Assembly: GCA_965153455.1 (NCBI GenBank)
Contig: OZ234496.1
Coordinates: forward strand, 7,201,207 to 7,265,206
Source of the DNA: Sphagnum compactum
Lineage: Eukaryota > Bryophyta > Sphagnopsida > Sphagnales
DNA: 64,000 nt
Reading direction: 5' to 3'
This document shows positions 49,251 through 61,858 of the stretch, in pieces. Below the pieces are notes generated by a model. That model was not told where the DNA came from, did no database searches, and saw only the letters and a list, made by a program, of their open reading frames with translations. A program made the translations under genes and the position numbers. Positions within the stretch are counted from its first letter, which is position 1, and every line of letters starts with the position of its first letter.

Positions 49251-49795
49251 AAATTAAGAGTAGAGAATGATGATGTAAACCTTGTTTAAGTTCAAACTTT
49301 GATTTGTCCCTCTTTTTTTTTGGAAGGAATGCAAAGTTCTTATGCATAGTAGGAATCTTTGGAGACTCACCTTTGAGGATTAATAAATGTGCTACCAAAG
49401 TAGGGTGTCCTTTGCTAATCCTTGCGCATTATATCCTTGTTAGAATTTAAGGTTTATTAATGTGTAGTTTCATGCCCTTTAGTGAGAGCCTACACCCCCA
49501 TAACCAAACAAGACTACATATAACATTGTGCATTTTTTTAAATAACTATTTTTTTTCACGCTCATAGCCGCACCAAATAAAATAAAATAGTTTGAATTAA
49601 TAAAATCCGAAAGAAAATCCAAAGATTTTTTTATTTATTATTTTTATTTAATTTGGGTCCAGGAACACGATTTCCCAATTCAATTTTTTTATTAAATTTT
49701 TAAAAATAAATAAATGCTAAGTCTTAATGAAAAACCCAAGTTTACTAGGTGGGGTCAAAATGTGCAGCAGCAACAGAAGTCATCCTTGGCTTTGC
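49251..49795. other. AT-rich spacer upstream of the ATL gene
   Basis: Nothing recognised. Composition changes sharply at about 49790, where the gene leader begins. Confidence 0.45.
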
Positions 49796-49885
49796 ATCCA
49801 CAACTGAAGGAGAATGAAGAAGGAGCAGGAAGAAGGAGAAGAAGGAGAAGGAAGAAGAAGAAGAAAGCAAGAAGAAGCAAAAGAT
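49796..49885. repeat. (GAA/GGA)n purine tract
   Basis: About 90 nt of almost pure purine on the plus strand, with GAAGAAGGAG-type iterations, in the probable leader or proximal promoter of the ATL gene. Such tracts are common near plant transcription starts. Confidence 0.85.
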
Positions 49886-49938
49886 GATGGTGGACATCTG
49901 CTGATTCTAGAGCTTCAAACTTGCTTGCTCAACACGAA

Positions 49939-50223
49939 ATGGTGTTGAAGGAGTGGGAGATTGGGTTTGATACATCATCAGCTGCTTGTTGGAGATCAGC
50001 AACAGCAGCAGCAGCTCAAGTCGGAGGAGGAGCATCATCATCATATTCATCATCATCATCACCACCATCCCCACCACCACCACTACAATCAACATCATCA
50101 GCAGCAGCATCCTCAATATCATCATCATCTTGTTTTTGTTGTTGTTCTTCTTCATGGTCTTGGAGGTTTTGTGATGAGGTGAAGAATTCAGAAAAGGGAA
50201 TAATATTATGTGATTGTGGGTAA
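49939..50223 (+). other. Candidate upstream ORF (94 aa) in the ATL leader
   Basis: An ATG at 49939 opens a 94-codon frame that starts MVLKEWEIGFDTSSAACWRS, runs through Ser/Pro/Ala-rich repeats made of TCA, CCA and GCA triplets, and ends at TAA 314 nt before the ATL start. If transcription begins upstream, this uORF would lower translation of the RING protein. It may be a by-product of the triplet repeats, which are open in several frames. Confidence 0.35.
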
Positions 50224-50536
50224 AGGATTTGCAAGTAGCAACTGGGAGGGATTTGAAGGTTGTAGAAGAAATTGTTTTGTTGTCAGTTGCTGCTGTAAGC
50301 AAGCAAACAAGCAAGCAAGCAGGCGGGGGAGGGGGAGAATAAAGGGTTTGAGAAAGCTTTAGAAAAGGGTCGATCAGAAGGCTCGATAGAGAAAAGGAAA
50401 TATTTTCCGTATGGTACCTGTGTCGCAAGAAGTTGTAGATGGTTTGGAGAAGAAAGCTTGTCGCAAGGGTGGTGAGATTCTCTCTGAGCGCTGGAAACAG
50501 TAGTGAACTGGCTGGCTCAAGCTGCTGCTCGTGATC

Positions 50537-52598
50537 ATGGGTCGTGGTGGTGTTGTTGTTGTTGCAGCACCATCCTCCGCTCAAGGGTTTGATCCTGGAG
50601 AGGTGGTGCTGGGGAATGCCAGCCATGTCCCGACGACGTACAACAGCTACGAGGTGCCGCCGCCACCGCCGGGAGCAAGCACGCCTGGTCCGAAATTCAA
50701 CCCCAGTATGGCCATCATCGTCGTGGTGCTAGTGGGTGCTTTCATCTTCGTGGCTTTCTTTTCAGTCTACATGAGAAGATGTGCTCGAGGATTGGAGGTG
50801 CATCATGGCAACAACATCACTAGTTCAAGAGTAGCACAGCGGCGAGTAGCAGCAGCTGCCGCCGCTGCCGCTTTTGCTTCAGAGGATCAGTTGTCGTTAG
50901 ATCTGCACAGAGGACAAGGGATTGACAAAGCGCTGGTGGAGGCGATGCCTGTGGTGAGCTACTCCGTTGTCAAGGAGAGCTTGAAGGAAGGAAGAAGAGG
51001 AGGCTCCAAGGAGTCTCTGGATTGTGCGGTTTGCTTGAACGAGTTTGATCAAGACGAGCACTTGCGCTTGCTCCCTGGTTGTAATCACGCTTTCCATTTG
51101 GATTGCATCGATGTTTGGTTGCAGTCGCACTCTACTTGTCCCCTTTGTCGCTCCAATCTTCGCCCTCTTTTCAAGGAGCTCGTTGAAGGAGGAGGAGCTG
51201 GAGGAGGAGGAAGAGGACCTGCCGCAGCAATTGGGGAAATCTCCAGAAGAATGTTGGAAGCAGCAGAAGAAGCTTTTGGGTCTGCGCGTGAGGGGGGCCG
51301 TCGCATCCCTGCAAGCTTCACTCTTAGCTTTGATGGAATTCCATCGCAGCAGACTGCAGACTACGAAGATACTACACAAGGTAGACTGCAAAGGTCTTCT
51401 CCTCTTCATCCCCACTTCCCCATCACCCGCATCCGCCCTTGCGTCTGTCTGTCGAGAACTTGCTCTTGTCAGAAACTCTTGAACTGGGTGTTGAGCTTGT
51501 GGTGTGGTGTGCAATTCCTTAGGAAGCGGCGGCGGCGGCGGCGGCGGCGGTAGTGGAATGGGATCGTCGTCGCAAATTGGCAGAGTGGGGAGCGAGAGGC
51601 ACAGTGCAAGGCTTGCACTCTCTCGTAACTCGGAATCGTTCCGACAAGCAGCTCTCGGGGTAGAAGTGCGCGAGGAGCTGCTGGTGGCAGCGGCGTCTTC
51701 ATCTTCTTCTTCAGCCAGATATCCATCGCTTGCTCCGATTTTAGTAGATAAAAGTCCTCGACGAGCCTCCAGTCTCAAATTCCCAAATCTCACAGGCAAA
51801 GATCACCTCAAGGATCATCTCTACGATGTTGAAAGTCTGTTTCCATACGGATCTCAGCGACTTGGAGCAAACGGGTCTGCCAGAGTAGTAGCAGCAGATA
51901 TGGGAACTGCTGCTGCTTCCTCTGCTGCCTCCTCCCTTGTTGAACTTCAGACCAAAGCTGAGAACAGTGAGAACATATCAGGCCAAGGAAGAAGAGTTGA
52001 GGAGGAGAAACATATGCTCAGTGAGTTGACATCAGCACGAGATGAAGATGAGTGGATTACCATAGATATTGCATTTTTGGACCAGCAGAATTCTCCAGCA
52101 CAGACTCATCATCAGTCCAGCAGGTCCATGAAGCTCCTCCCCATTGAGATCATGCAAGCTGCTGATGTAAGGAATCATGGGAAGTCTAGCTTGTTGAATG
52201 CCAATGTGGGTGGTGGTGCACCTCATGAGGTTCGAGCAGCGGGTTCAGATCGATGGAGCTTCTCCAGTTTGCGAGGGCTTGGGTCATTTTCCTTGAGCAG
52301 ATCTGCATCTGACAGAAGACCACAACTTCCAGTTCCAATGCAAGTAGAAGAAGATGTTCATCAAGCAGTGGTGCCACCACAAACTGCTGCTGCCTTTAAT
52401 CCTTTGGAGCAGACACAACAGGGTGGAGGAGCAGTGGCAGCTCTCGCAAGAGAGAGCAGCAGCAGCAGAAATGGGTCTATCCAATCTTTTGCAAGAAGAA
52501 CTATGCAGTGGTTAGCAGGGAGTGAGAGAAGCTCTAATAACTCTGCACCTTCTGGTCAAGCAACTCCATCACAACAACAGATTATAACACCGCAATAG
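50537..52598 (+). CDS. ATL: ATL-type RING-H2 E3 ubiquitin ligase (2 exons)
   Basis: Membrane-anchored E3 ligase that transfers ubiquitin from E2 to target proteins; ATL members act in defence and stress signalling. ATG at 50537 (an earlier in-frame GTG is not used). Exons 50537-51380 and 51523-52598 give 639 aa; the 142-nt intron has AAG/GTAGAC and CCTTAG/G ends and restores the frame. Visible parts: Pro-rich N-terminus; one membrane segment (58-78, MAIIVVVLVGAFIFVAFFSV); the ATL GLD box GIDKALVEAMP (128-138); and a RING-H2 with C163, C166, C182, H184, H187, C190, C201 and C204 in the ATL spacing, with the Trp-x-x-x-x-x-x-Cys-Pro arrangement. The long tail (282-639) is Ser/Gly-rich with a GGC-repeat Gly run. 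Longer than most ATLs, which are usually intronless. Confidence 0.9.
51526..51550. repeat. (GGC)n run encoding poly-Gly
   Basis: Eight or so GGC triplets directly after the splice acceptor of the ATL gene, encoding the Gly run at residues 284-291. The sequence is length-variable by nature. Confidence 0.85.
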
Positions 52599-53800
52599 AA
52601 AATCATTCAAGCTTCCAAGCAAGCAAAAGCAACAGAGATAGCCATCATGCCCAACTCTTGAAGGTCCATGACAAGGTTACAGGTTGGAATCTATCTTCGA
52701 GGCTCTGGCAAGAAAAGACTATGATGCCTCCTCCTCACTGATCTGCTTCAAAACAGGCAAAGCTACAGATTCTTAAGCTACAGTGCACAGCCACAGGTCC
52801 TTATATGTGTGTGCACACTTTGAAGCTCACCTTGAAGATGAAATGCAATCAGCAGAGTCAAGCCAATACTGGAACTAGTCCTTGGATCAAGTCTTGGGTA
52901 AGAATTGACAAACTACAACACACATACACACATACACACACACACACACACAAGGATCTTTATGCTAATCATTCAAGAGGCTTGATGTCCATCTTCTTGA
53001 GGTGATGACTCTCTGCAAGTTGAGGATCCTGAAGCAAGGACCAAGCAAGTTGGAAAGAGTGTTAGAAAATCATTTTCAGATCTCTTCTTCCTTCTCCAGT
53101 TTTATCAGGTATTCTTTGTAAACAGATTTTCCTGCACTGTTGTTACAAGGTACAACCACATGCACAAAGATCCTTTACATATGATCGTCAATTCAGCTCC
53201 TTGTCAAAATTCCTTCATTCACAACTCAAATTTTATATGTGCTCCAGAGCTTCTTCTTATTGTCAAATTCCCAAATTCCCAAATTCATAACTAGAATTTT
53301 CTGTGCTCCACCAGAGCTTCTTGTCAAAATCCTTCCATTCACAACTAGAAGTTGATGTGCTCCAAGACAGGCACTATGATACAAGTGTTAAGAGCAGTGA
53401 TGGGAAAGTTGTAAAGGAAGGTGATAAAGTGCCAATTTGCCTCATGTTGTCCAACTCACTTACTTAATTCTTGATGTTTATGTGTTGTGTTTTTCTTCAC
53501 ACCAGGCATTATGTATGATACTCACCAAGGGGCTAAAGCAGTACTGGGGTGTTTCATTTTGGACAGACAACACACGAAGTTTTGCAAGTTGCAGTAAGAT
53601 GTGTGTGCTATATATTTGGTGCTGGATCTGGATAATTCTTACAAAGGTTCAGAAGCTTGAATATACCTCTTGTGCAAAGTGTTGCATCAGAATTTGTGGA
53701 GATTTGCAGATAGAAAGTTTGCAGCGGAAAGCATGTACACCTATATGAGCTGCTGCAAAGACCACAGAGTACTACTTGTCTGTGCGGCAACAACAATCTC
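52599..53800 (+). other. Probable 3' UTR and downstream flank of the ATL gene
   Basis: Less AT-rich than the spacers and without an open frame of note. Holds the CA microsatellite. Repeated phrases on 'CTCCAGAGCTTCTT' and 'TCAAAATCCTTCCATTCACAACTAGAA' at 53215-53360 show a local short duplication. Confidence 0.4.
52917..52952. repeat. (CA)n microsatellite
   Basis: ACACATACAC blocks followed by nine or more CA dinucleotides in the ATL 3' region. Confidence 0.9.
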
Positions 53801-54035
53801 ATCCTAGCTTTCTGCACTGCAATCCAAGGTCCTTAAGTCCTTATTTTGTCATCAGGTTGTCAAGGTCATTGCCAACAGTTTCTCATAATGAACTACAAAA
53901 TTTCCATTGATGCATATAGATACAAAATGTACTTAGCAGATCACATACCTACCTACTGGGGATGAAACCATGAATTCGAAGGTAGTGGGTGGGTGGGTGG
54001 GTGGCGGTAATGATGCATGTTCAAAGCTGGTGAAA

Positions 54036-54173
54036 CCTCCTCTGCAATTGCACTACCATAACACAGCAAGAGCAACTCTACCAGTGCACCAGACAATAAA
54101 GTTTCCTCCTCTGCAATTGCACTACCATAGCACAGCAAGAGCAACTCTACCAGTGCACTGGACAATAAATTTT
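54036..54173. repeat. 69-bp tandem duplication
   Basis: CCTCCTCTGCAATTGCACTA begins two adjacent copies at 54036 and 54105 that differ at only a few positions, so the duplication is recent. Confidence 0.9.
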
Positions 54174-54831
54174 CAATGAAGAAAAGTCGAGCAATGCTGA
54201 TTTGGTACAGATGGTTTGATTGGTCCAGGTGGGTTGCTATTAGTAGTCTCTCACCTTCTCTGGTTCCAATTTCAGTTTTATGGGTGAGGTTTGCAAAAAG
54301 TAAATAACTAATCTTGGATTGTGAGAAATACTCTTGCAGGGCCATGGGTGGAGCTGCTCTAACCATTGTCATCACCATTTGCTGCTCGTCACCAAGAGAG
54401 CAAAGAAAATCAGCCCCAACAAAAGCTTGAGTGATTGCTGGTGGTTGCAAATAGCAACTTAGAAAGTTGGGGCTAAATCCAAACATGCAAACTAACTTCT
54501 CGTACTCTAAAGAAAGAGTACAAAATTTAGTAGTCCTCATGACAACTAACATTCTCATATTTGGAGAGAGAGAGAGAGAGGAGTCAAACATACTTCTTTG
54601 GACTGATTCTCTTGTTGTTGGTTGTCAACACTCACCAGTCATCTTTTCACTCCCAGGCCTTTTGCTATGGCAAACGTCATCTCTTTCATAGGCCTTTTGC
54701 TACGGCAAATGTTGACTAATGCTGAATTGGGTACAAGCAGATGTTTAACAGATGATGAATAACATGCACAGGGACAAGGTAAGGATAATAGTATAGTAGT
54801 AGAGCCCATCACAATCTTACACTTTGTGTAT

Positions 54832-54939
54832 AGGAGAAGAGTTTATTAGCAGATCCTTTTGGATTTGAAATTCCCTCGAGCTTGATAGGCCAAGGGGAGG
54901 TCGAAAATTCAGAAGGGTCTGCTAATAGACCCTTCTCTT
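54832..54939. repeat. 108-nt foldback, miRNA-precursor-sized
   Basis: The arms from 54832 and from 54939 backwards pair over about 35 positions with six differences, all transitions. Five of these would be G-U pairs and one an A-C mismatch if the plus strand were transcribed. The core is TATTAGCAGA. No match to a miRNA I know. It could instead be a small MITE. Confidence 0.75.
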
Positions 54940-57900
54940 ACATAAGGCATCATCATCATAGTGACATTGTAGAAGGACAATGTTGTAATGATAAGGATAA
55001 TAAAGAGTGACAGGTTGGTGGGTACCTTTCACCCAATGGATGTTATTCTGAGAAATCGGAGAGTACCTATCAGATTGTGTAAATTATTGTTTATGAACAA
55101 TAAAGACATGAGTGGAAAAAGGTGCAACAATTCACTACTCTTGATGTTGATCAAGTGTTGTTGTACATAATGAGATTGATATATCAACATTTGCTATCGT
55201 GTTGTCATCCTTTTTGAGTTTGAAATCTGTGTAGATGTTTTACCAAAACAAAAAGAGCAAAACAAGTATAGCAACAATAAGCAATACACCAACTTGCAAT
55301 GTCATTTTTTTTTTTTTTTTTCACTCTTAATCCAATGTTGAATAGGGTTTGGGGTTTAGGATCATCGAGGAATTGGTGGCATGTTGAGGTTTACGGTCTA
55401 AAAAGCCTCATAACTTGACCTCTTCTTCGTGTTTCCAGATGGTTGATAAAGATACATTTTGCACATCAATGTTAAAGGAGTTTATATTTTGAGTTTTTGG
55501 TTTGGGTTTTGTGGTTGCACAACAAAGGCTATCAAATGATGATACAAGGTAAAAGTATCATATTATTGAGTGTGCAAGTTGGCATTTGGCACCCCATCTC
55601 ATATTGGAGGAAATGCCATGTTGGATATGATGAAGGTGCAATGGGGGACGATGGGTCCACAAGATTGTCAACCAACCCTTTCTGGAGAATTTATATGTTA
55701 TTCTCATCGTCCATTATGTTCCAATTATGTTTGCATAAATAATGTTTGGAATTACTAAGGGAACAAGTCCAACGAGGTTGAGGTAGCTATCTAACCTTAA
55801 AATCAAGTTACTCTTTGTTGCACAATTGTCTTAGGACCAAGGTTTTGTACTTCTACACATCTCGGATGTTGTTTGTGGTTTGTACTCAAGCTTGATATAA
55901 GTGATGCTTTTGTCTTCCCAATGCGCTCTTACAAACTTTGTCTAAGTGTCTCAACACATCACTTTGTTTTTTTCAAATTTATTTGTATTCTTGCTACGAG
56001 AAGAAGTTATTCTTTGTATATTTTATGTAACATGTGAAATAAAGGGGTTTTCCTATATGCTCTAAAATAAAATAATATTTTTATTTGTATTAATTTTTAG
56101 AATATTTTAAATATATTCTATATTTATTTTCATAATCCAATTCTAAATGCCCTATTTACATTTAAATAAATTATTAAAAAATTCTTAATATGTTTCACCT
56201 TTTTAAAAAAAAAGGTCATTTGGAAAAAAATGAAAATAATGGCCCCAAACCATAGATTGACACTTCCATCTACTTACAACTTGCTTCAAAATGACGAGTT
56301 GATTTTAATCAATGCAATGAACACATCATTCCTTTTGGCATCATTGTTATGGATATTATCACATCAATTTTTTATATTTTTATCAGATGTAAATGTTTGA
56401 AATGTGTCATTTGTGAAATTATCATTCATGTTTTGGTTGGTTTTATTGTTTTCTTACTATTGAACCCATTTTGATAAATTATACCAAATGATGCAAGTGA
56501 AATCATAACTAATTAAACGATTTAATAAGTTCAACAAGTAATTAATTGTTTTAGTGGTTGATATTTCTTGTTAAATTTCAATTGTATTGAACCATTTTAT
56601 GAACAAATAAACAATTTTTGTTAATTAAATGATGCAAATATGTGATTTCATTAATTATTTTGATTTTTTTATTGCAATTTACAAAAGAGAATATATGTTT
56701 GTATTGTAGATGGATGTTTTTATGATGTATTATGTGATGTAATAAATTAAGGACTTGCTATCTTTACTAAAAGCTATTATAAACTTAAGATTGTGGTTAC
56801 ATTTGGAAGTCATCAATATCCATGGATTTGCATTGTTTAACCATTTATCAATCCTTTTAATATGTAAAAATTCAACATTATTAGATGTTATTATTAAAAT
56901 GATTTTTTAATTAATTATGGGTTTAAAAATGATATTAACATCATTTTTGGAAACATCAATATTTGATTTGTAATTTGTTGTATTATAAACATGATGGTTA
57001 CATGTGTTTATTAATTTAAACACATCATTTTAACAAGCCATAGAAGGTGTTTATAGAAATGCCAAAAAGTCCATGGTGCATGGGTAATTTCAATTTTTAA
57101 GATTTAAGATTTAAGTTTTTGGGTTGGCTCTCCTAGTTTATGGGGTTTTTTTTTTAGAGATTGAGTTTTCAAGTTTAGGGTTTGTGGTTTCATCTTTATA
57201 TTAATGTTTGAAAATTTGTAACAATTTTCTTTTGAAAATAATTCAAACTACTTATAACATGATTCGGATGAGGGTTTATTAAATTGGGGTTGGAAGTTTT
57301 AGTCAATAAGATTTCATAAAGGTTATAATATTTTAACACAAAAATGTTTTCATTTCATAGAATGGGACTTAGTTTCTAAATTTTCAAAAAATTTACCATT
57401 TCAACGAGCGCCCAATTTAGGGTTCAGGTTTTAAATCAAAATAAATATCCAACCAAGGTGTAAAATCAAAATGAATCTATGCAAGTTTGTGAACATTTTT
57501 CCTTTTTTCTTTTATTTTGAACCTCTTTCTTTTTTGGGGGAAAAAAGGAGGTGTCTTTTGGGGGAGATTTAAGGGGTAGTACAATTAGTTGGTATTACCT
57601 ATCACCCATTTTAATAATGATTCAATGGGTTTTAATGCCACAATGCTTGAAAAATTTGGGGAAAAGAAATGAAAAGGAAAATGAAAAAAATAGCCACATA
57701 CAAAGTTCAAATTGTTATTAAAATAAAGTTAAACAAAACTCTTATACATTATAGGCATATTAATTCAATGTTGAATCCTATAAAATGTTATATTGGAAAT
57801 CGACATTTTTACTTGATAAATTTTGAAGAACTCGTTAACTTTGTTTTTTTAATAATGCATTAAGTTTGATTTTTTCAATTTGAATTTTATCAAACTAAAA

Positions 57901-60265
57901 AAAAATCTTGTGTTAGGGTTGGAAATGTGTTTGCACCTAATTTGACGATGTTTGTTGCTATCGATTTTGACAATTGCAAGCAAATACCCTACATGATTTT
58001 CAATTGCAAAATAAAGTGATTATAAAAAAAAATTGTCCTTATAGTTTTAGAGTCTAATTTATAGTGAGTTGAATTGTTATATGCAACATTATCAATGGAA
58101 AATCATTTGAAGAATTAAAGGCCTTGTGCCACTTGTTGTGTTACCCATTTGAATATGTTAAACATTCACATTATGAAAAGGGCAACTCCTTTCATGACCA
58201 TGATAGTTTCATTATCTTAGGGTGTACATTAATTGTCTTCAAATTGCATCCTTATGTTGCCATGCCAAGTTGTAGACCCATTGAAAACAATGATAATGGG
58301 AAACACTATTGAAAAATGCACAATACCTCACACAATGGTATGAACGCTTGTGTCAAGAAGTAAAAGCTTAGGTTTGTTCCTTGGGCATTTTCAAGCTAAG
58401 GTGTATGAAAAAGAATGTCAAGATTGTTGTTGCAATTTACAAAACCTAATTTCTTATTAGATATTTAATAGGTATGAAAAAGCTCATGTTTAGTGAAATG
58501 CATTACAAGGTGAATTGTAATCAATTTGATGGATTTTCATAACTTGGAAAATATATTTTTAATGAAAAAATTGAAAATTATGGGTTTTTTAGGGATTTTT
58601 TTCATTTTTTGAAATAAAAGTAATTAAATTAACCATATTTAGATTTATGCACTTGTAGTGGCACTTTTGTGAAATGCCACAACCCACCTAGGATAGTTAG
58701 CATTTAATCCTAATTCGTGTTGGGGATCCTTGTCATTGAACCTATTTGAAGAATTTAAAATAAATTTTGATTGTAATGTTACAAGGTTAATTTTCAAAAG
58801 ACAAATTCAAGTTATGGTTATTATAAGATGTCATAATTAAAGGACATCATTAAGAGCAAAAGGAAAATCAATGAATGAGGTTTAGGGAGCAATATAAGGC
58901 TTTCCATTTTCATGTATGTGATTCATGTGTTTGAATAGATGGATGTAATGGGAAAAAAATTTGATTTTTGATTTTACATATTTCAATTATGGTTTCAAAT
59001 TGATTAAAAGATTGTCAAATTTACATCTTAATGTCTAGACATGAATAATTTCATGTTTTTTCATTTTGGTTTCATCCAACCAAAATGAATTGCAATTATA
59101 TAACTTTGTCAAGTACACCTCCTTTGTCTTTGCGTTTTGAGTGATGCTTTTAAGAGAAGATAAAATTTAGTGATAAACTCTAATTGAATATGTAGAAGAG
59201 GTTGCAAGGATGCAATTCATGAATAAAGAGGTTGGGGGGAATGGAGAGGACACATTGAAGCTACAAGTGGTAGAACATAAGACATGGGAACTTGCTTTAG
59301 CCATGACAATGCTAAGCAAAGAGGTTATAATTGCAATGCTACAATTATTAATGACTATGGTGAAAAGTTTGGACAATATCAACTCAAAATTTTAACCAAT
59401 TATCTCACATGTGTGAATTGATGCAAAATGTGCATGGAGAGGTCTCTCTCAATTGTTTTTGTTAAACTTCTTTTCGAAATTTTGTGGAAGTGGAACATTC
59501 TTATCATCAATATGTTGTAGAAATGTTGGTTATTGTGAAATCATCTCATTGTCATTTGGTAGATGATGTTTAGTATTGATTTAAAATAAAAGATCCGATT
59601 TTTTTTTCATTTTTATATTTAAATATGATATGTTGCATATTATTAAATTTTGCATGAAAGTTTTTTCATTACAAACAAAACAATAATTAAATTCAAATGA
59701 AGCATTTTTCATGAAATCGTTGTAGTGTTTTAAGCATAATATGTGATTTTTTGAATTTTTATGCGTGATGGGAAAATATTTACCTTCTGCTTATCAATAT
59801 CATTGTCTTATTCATTTTGAACTTCTAGAGAATTTTTATTTCCTACTTGTGTATCAATGTCATTATGTCAACATTTTTTTACACATCTATTAATATTTGT
59901 ATCCACTTTATGTGCTTCATATTTTTTTCATCTTATAACATTCCTTCTATCTTTTATATCATTATTATTTTTAAGAATATTTGTTTATGGTTTCATATAA
60001 TTTTCTTTTATGAGTATATGATATTTTATCTATGATGTAGGATAATACATGTGATGTGTTCTTGTTTTTGTTTTTCCACTTGTCAGGTAAATTTTGCTTA
60101 CTATGTCATATTTAGAGAAATTCTATAATATGACACTATGCATTTGAAGTTTGAAAATTTGGGCATTCAAATGAAATTCAAATATAATATGAAAATACAA
60201 TAAGCATTACTAATATGCCTAAGAATGATATACAAATACAATATTCTATGGATTTTTGAACTAGA
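54940..60265. other. AT-rich spacer, nothing recognised
   Basis: No domain, element end or frame above about 85 codons with support. A run of 18-19 T lies near 55303. Decayed repeats are likely. Confidence 0.45.
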
Positions 60266-60267
60266 TG

Positions 60268-60305
<38 letters not shown>
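60266..60305. repeat. (TA)n microsatellite
   Basis: About 17 uninterrupted TA dinucleotides preceded by GTATATGTATA. Confidence 0.9.
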
Positions 60306-60306
<1 letters not shown>

Positions 60307-60939
60307 CAATGAAACACACATGATTTACTATGATAAATTTAAACTTAATTACTTGATTATTTTGTATAGATTGAAATAGTATGCGTTTGCATGGTTTGGG
60401 GAATGATGAATTATATTCATGGGTCACAAACAATAATGTACAAAATTTAATTTAAATAAAAATGCACCTTATTGTGCTAATGAAATCACAAAAGAATTGT
60501 GAACATATACATGTTGTAATATTCCTAAAAGTGCAATTGATTAATGGGTATTAAGATAATGCCATGGTAATCTAATCTACATGATAATTCTATGAATATT
60601 ATAACTATTTACCCTAATTCTATCTCAAGATTTTATTTTATTTTATTGTATTGTAGTTAGTTCTAATGTTATTCCCATGTCATTTGGGAAGGAAGTGTTT
60701 CCAATATTGTAAAACATAACATTTTATGAAAAAATAAATTTCATAAACCTTTATGTTAAGATATTAGGAAACCTAATTTTCATAAAATCAATAAGTTTGT
60801 TTCTTTATCAAAGTTACTTTTGATTGTATTTAATTCTTCTATACAAAGAAGAAGATCTCCCAAGGATGAGGTTAAGAGTTAACCCATGGTTTAGATTGTT
60901 TGAGAACCATGGTTATGAACCCCCCCCCCTCTAAGAACC

Positions 60940-61858
60940 GTAGAGGGCCAGTGCCCCGTAAAATACGATATATATATTATACGATACGTTTTGTATAATA
61001 CGGATCGCATCATCCCGTCGTCGTCAACTGTACGATGTAATGGATGCGACCGATCGGACGGCTCAATGGCGTGCACGTAGTAGTAGGTCGAGGTTGGGTC
61101 CCAGCAAGACGGAGGAGCAGTGGCGGACCGGGCACGAAGCAGACTGAGCGCGCGAGCGAGCGAGCGAGCGCTTGAGCGATGGCTCTTGTGCATCGGCAGC
61201 AGTGGCGACAAACAAACAGTTGCTGCGGATCTTTCCTTTGCCGTGGAATTGAAGGTTTTTTTTTTTTTCTTTTCTTGGCTTTCTACTGGAGCTTCTTCCC
61301 CTTCCTTTCTCGCACTGATTTCTTTTTGCGTCTTCTTTGATGAGACCCCAGGGTGGAGTTTTGTGTCTCCAAATGGAGTCATTGATAGGGCTTTAGGGTT
61401 TCTTTCTCTGTGCAGTGGAAAGAGGAGAAGCAGCAGTAGCTGAAGAAGAAGAAAGAGGAACAGGCGAAGGCAGAGGAGGAGGATTTTTGCTGCTGTAGAG
61501 CTTCTGCACTCTTCGGTTACTCTTCTGGTCGGTACTTAGCTGGAGGTAAAGCTGAAATGTATGCGTGCTTTTGGGGGGGGGGGGAGCTAGAGTTTTATAT
61601 AATTGAAGCTCTCTTCATAATATAGGGGAACTTCGATGAGCTCTTTTGGCATTTGTTGCTGTTTCTCAATCTCGGTAGGATTTTTATTTATTTTCTTTTG
61701 GTGTGTGGCAGAAAGCGTTTCTGTCCCTCACCTCCAGTTTTGGTCATACATGTCGTTTGTGCAACGCTGAAACTCTGGAGTGGGGGGCTTTTGTTTTGGA
61801 ACAGAAGAGAAGAGCGTTTTTTTTACTTTACTAGGAGCAAGTAAGTCAACAGAAAGCA
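60940..61858 (+). promoter_or_regulatory. Promoter and 5' UTR of the NYN-LOTUS gene
   Basis: ATACGATATATATATTATAC at about 60962-60981 offers TATA-like sites, after which GC content rises sharply. (GAGC)n lies at about 61147-61171. GGAG/GTAAAG at 61545/61546 and AACAG at 61852 could bound a leader intron. A short ATG frame (61179-61340, 53 codons) would be a uORF if present in the mature leader. Confidence 0.45.

Noticed and set aside
49961-50182. His-rich plus-strand frame
   Set aside because: Starts with TTG, not ATG. The His run comes from CAT/CAC triplets of the repeat tract. The ATG frame at 49939 was reported as the uORF candidate instead.
50531-50536. GTG start two codons before the ATL ATG
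   Set aside because: Non-AUG start with no supporting evidence. ATG at 50537 is in frame and adequate.
49907-50626. 239-codon minus-strand frame with Met/Leu/Val runs
   Set aside because: Complement of triplet repeats in the ATL leader; low complexity and no domain.
50897-51799. 300-codon minus-strand frame
   Set aside because: Antisense shadow of the ATL exons and intron; GC-rich codon bias keeps it open.
53953-54591. 212-codon minus-strand ATG frame
   Set aside because: No recognised domain; contains the 69-bp duplication (itself a multiple of three) and a GA repeat at the start. Likely chance, though its length deserves a search.
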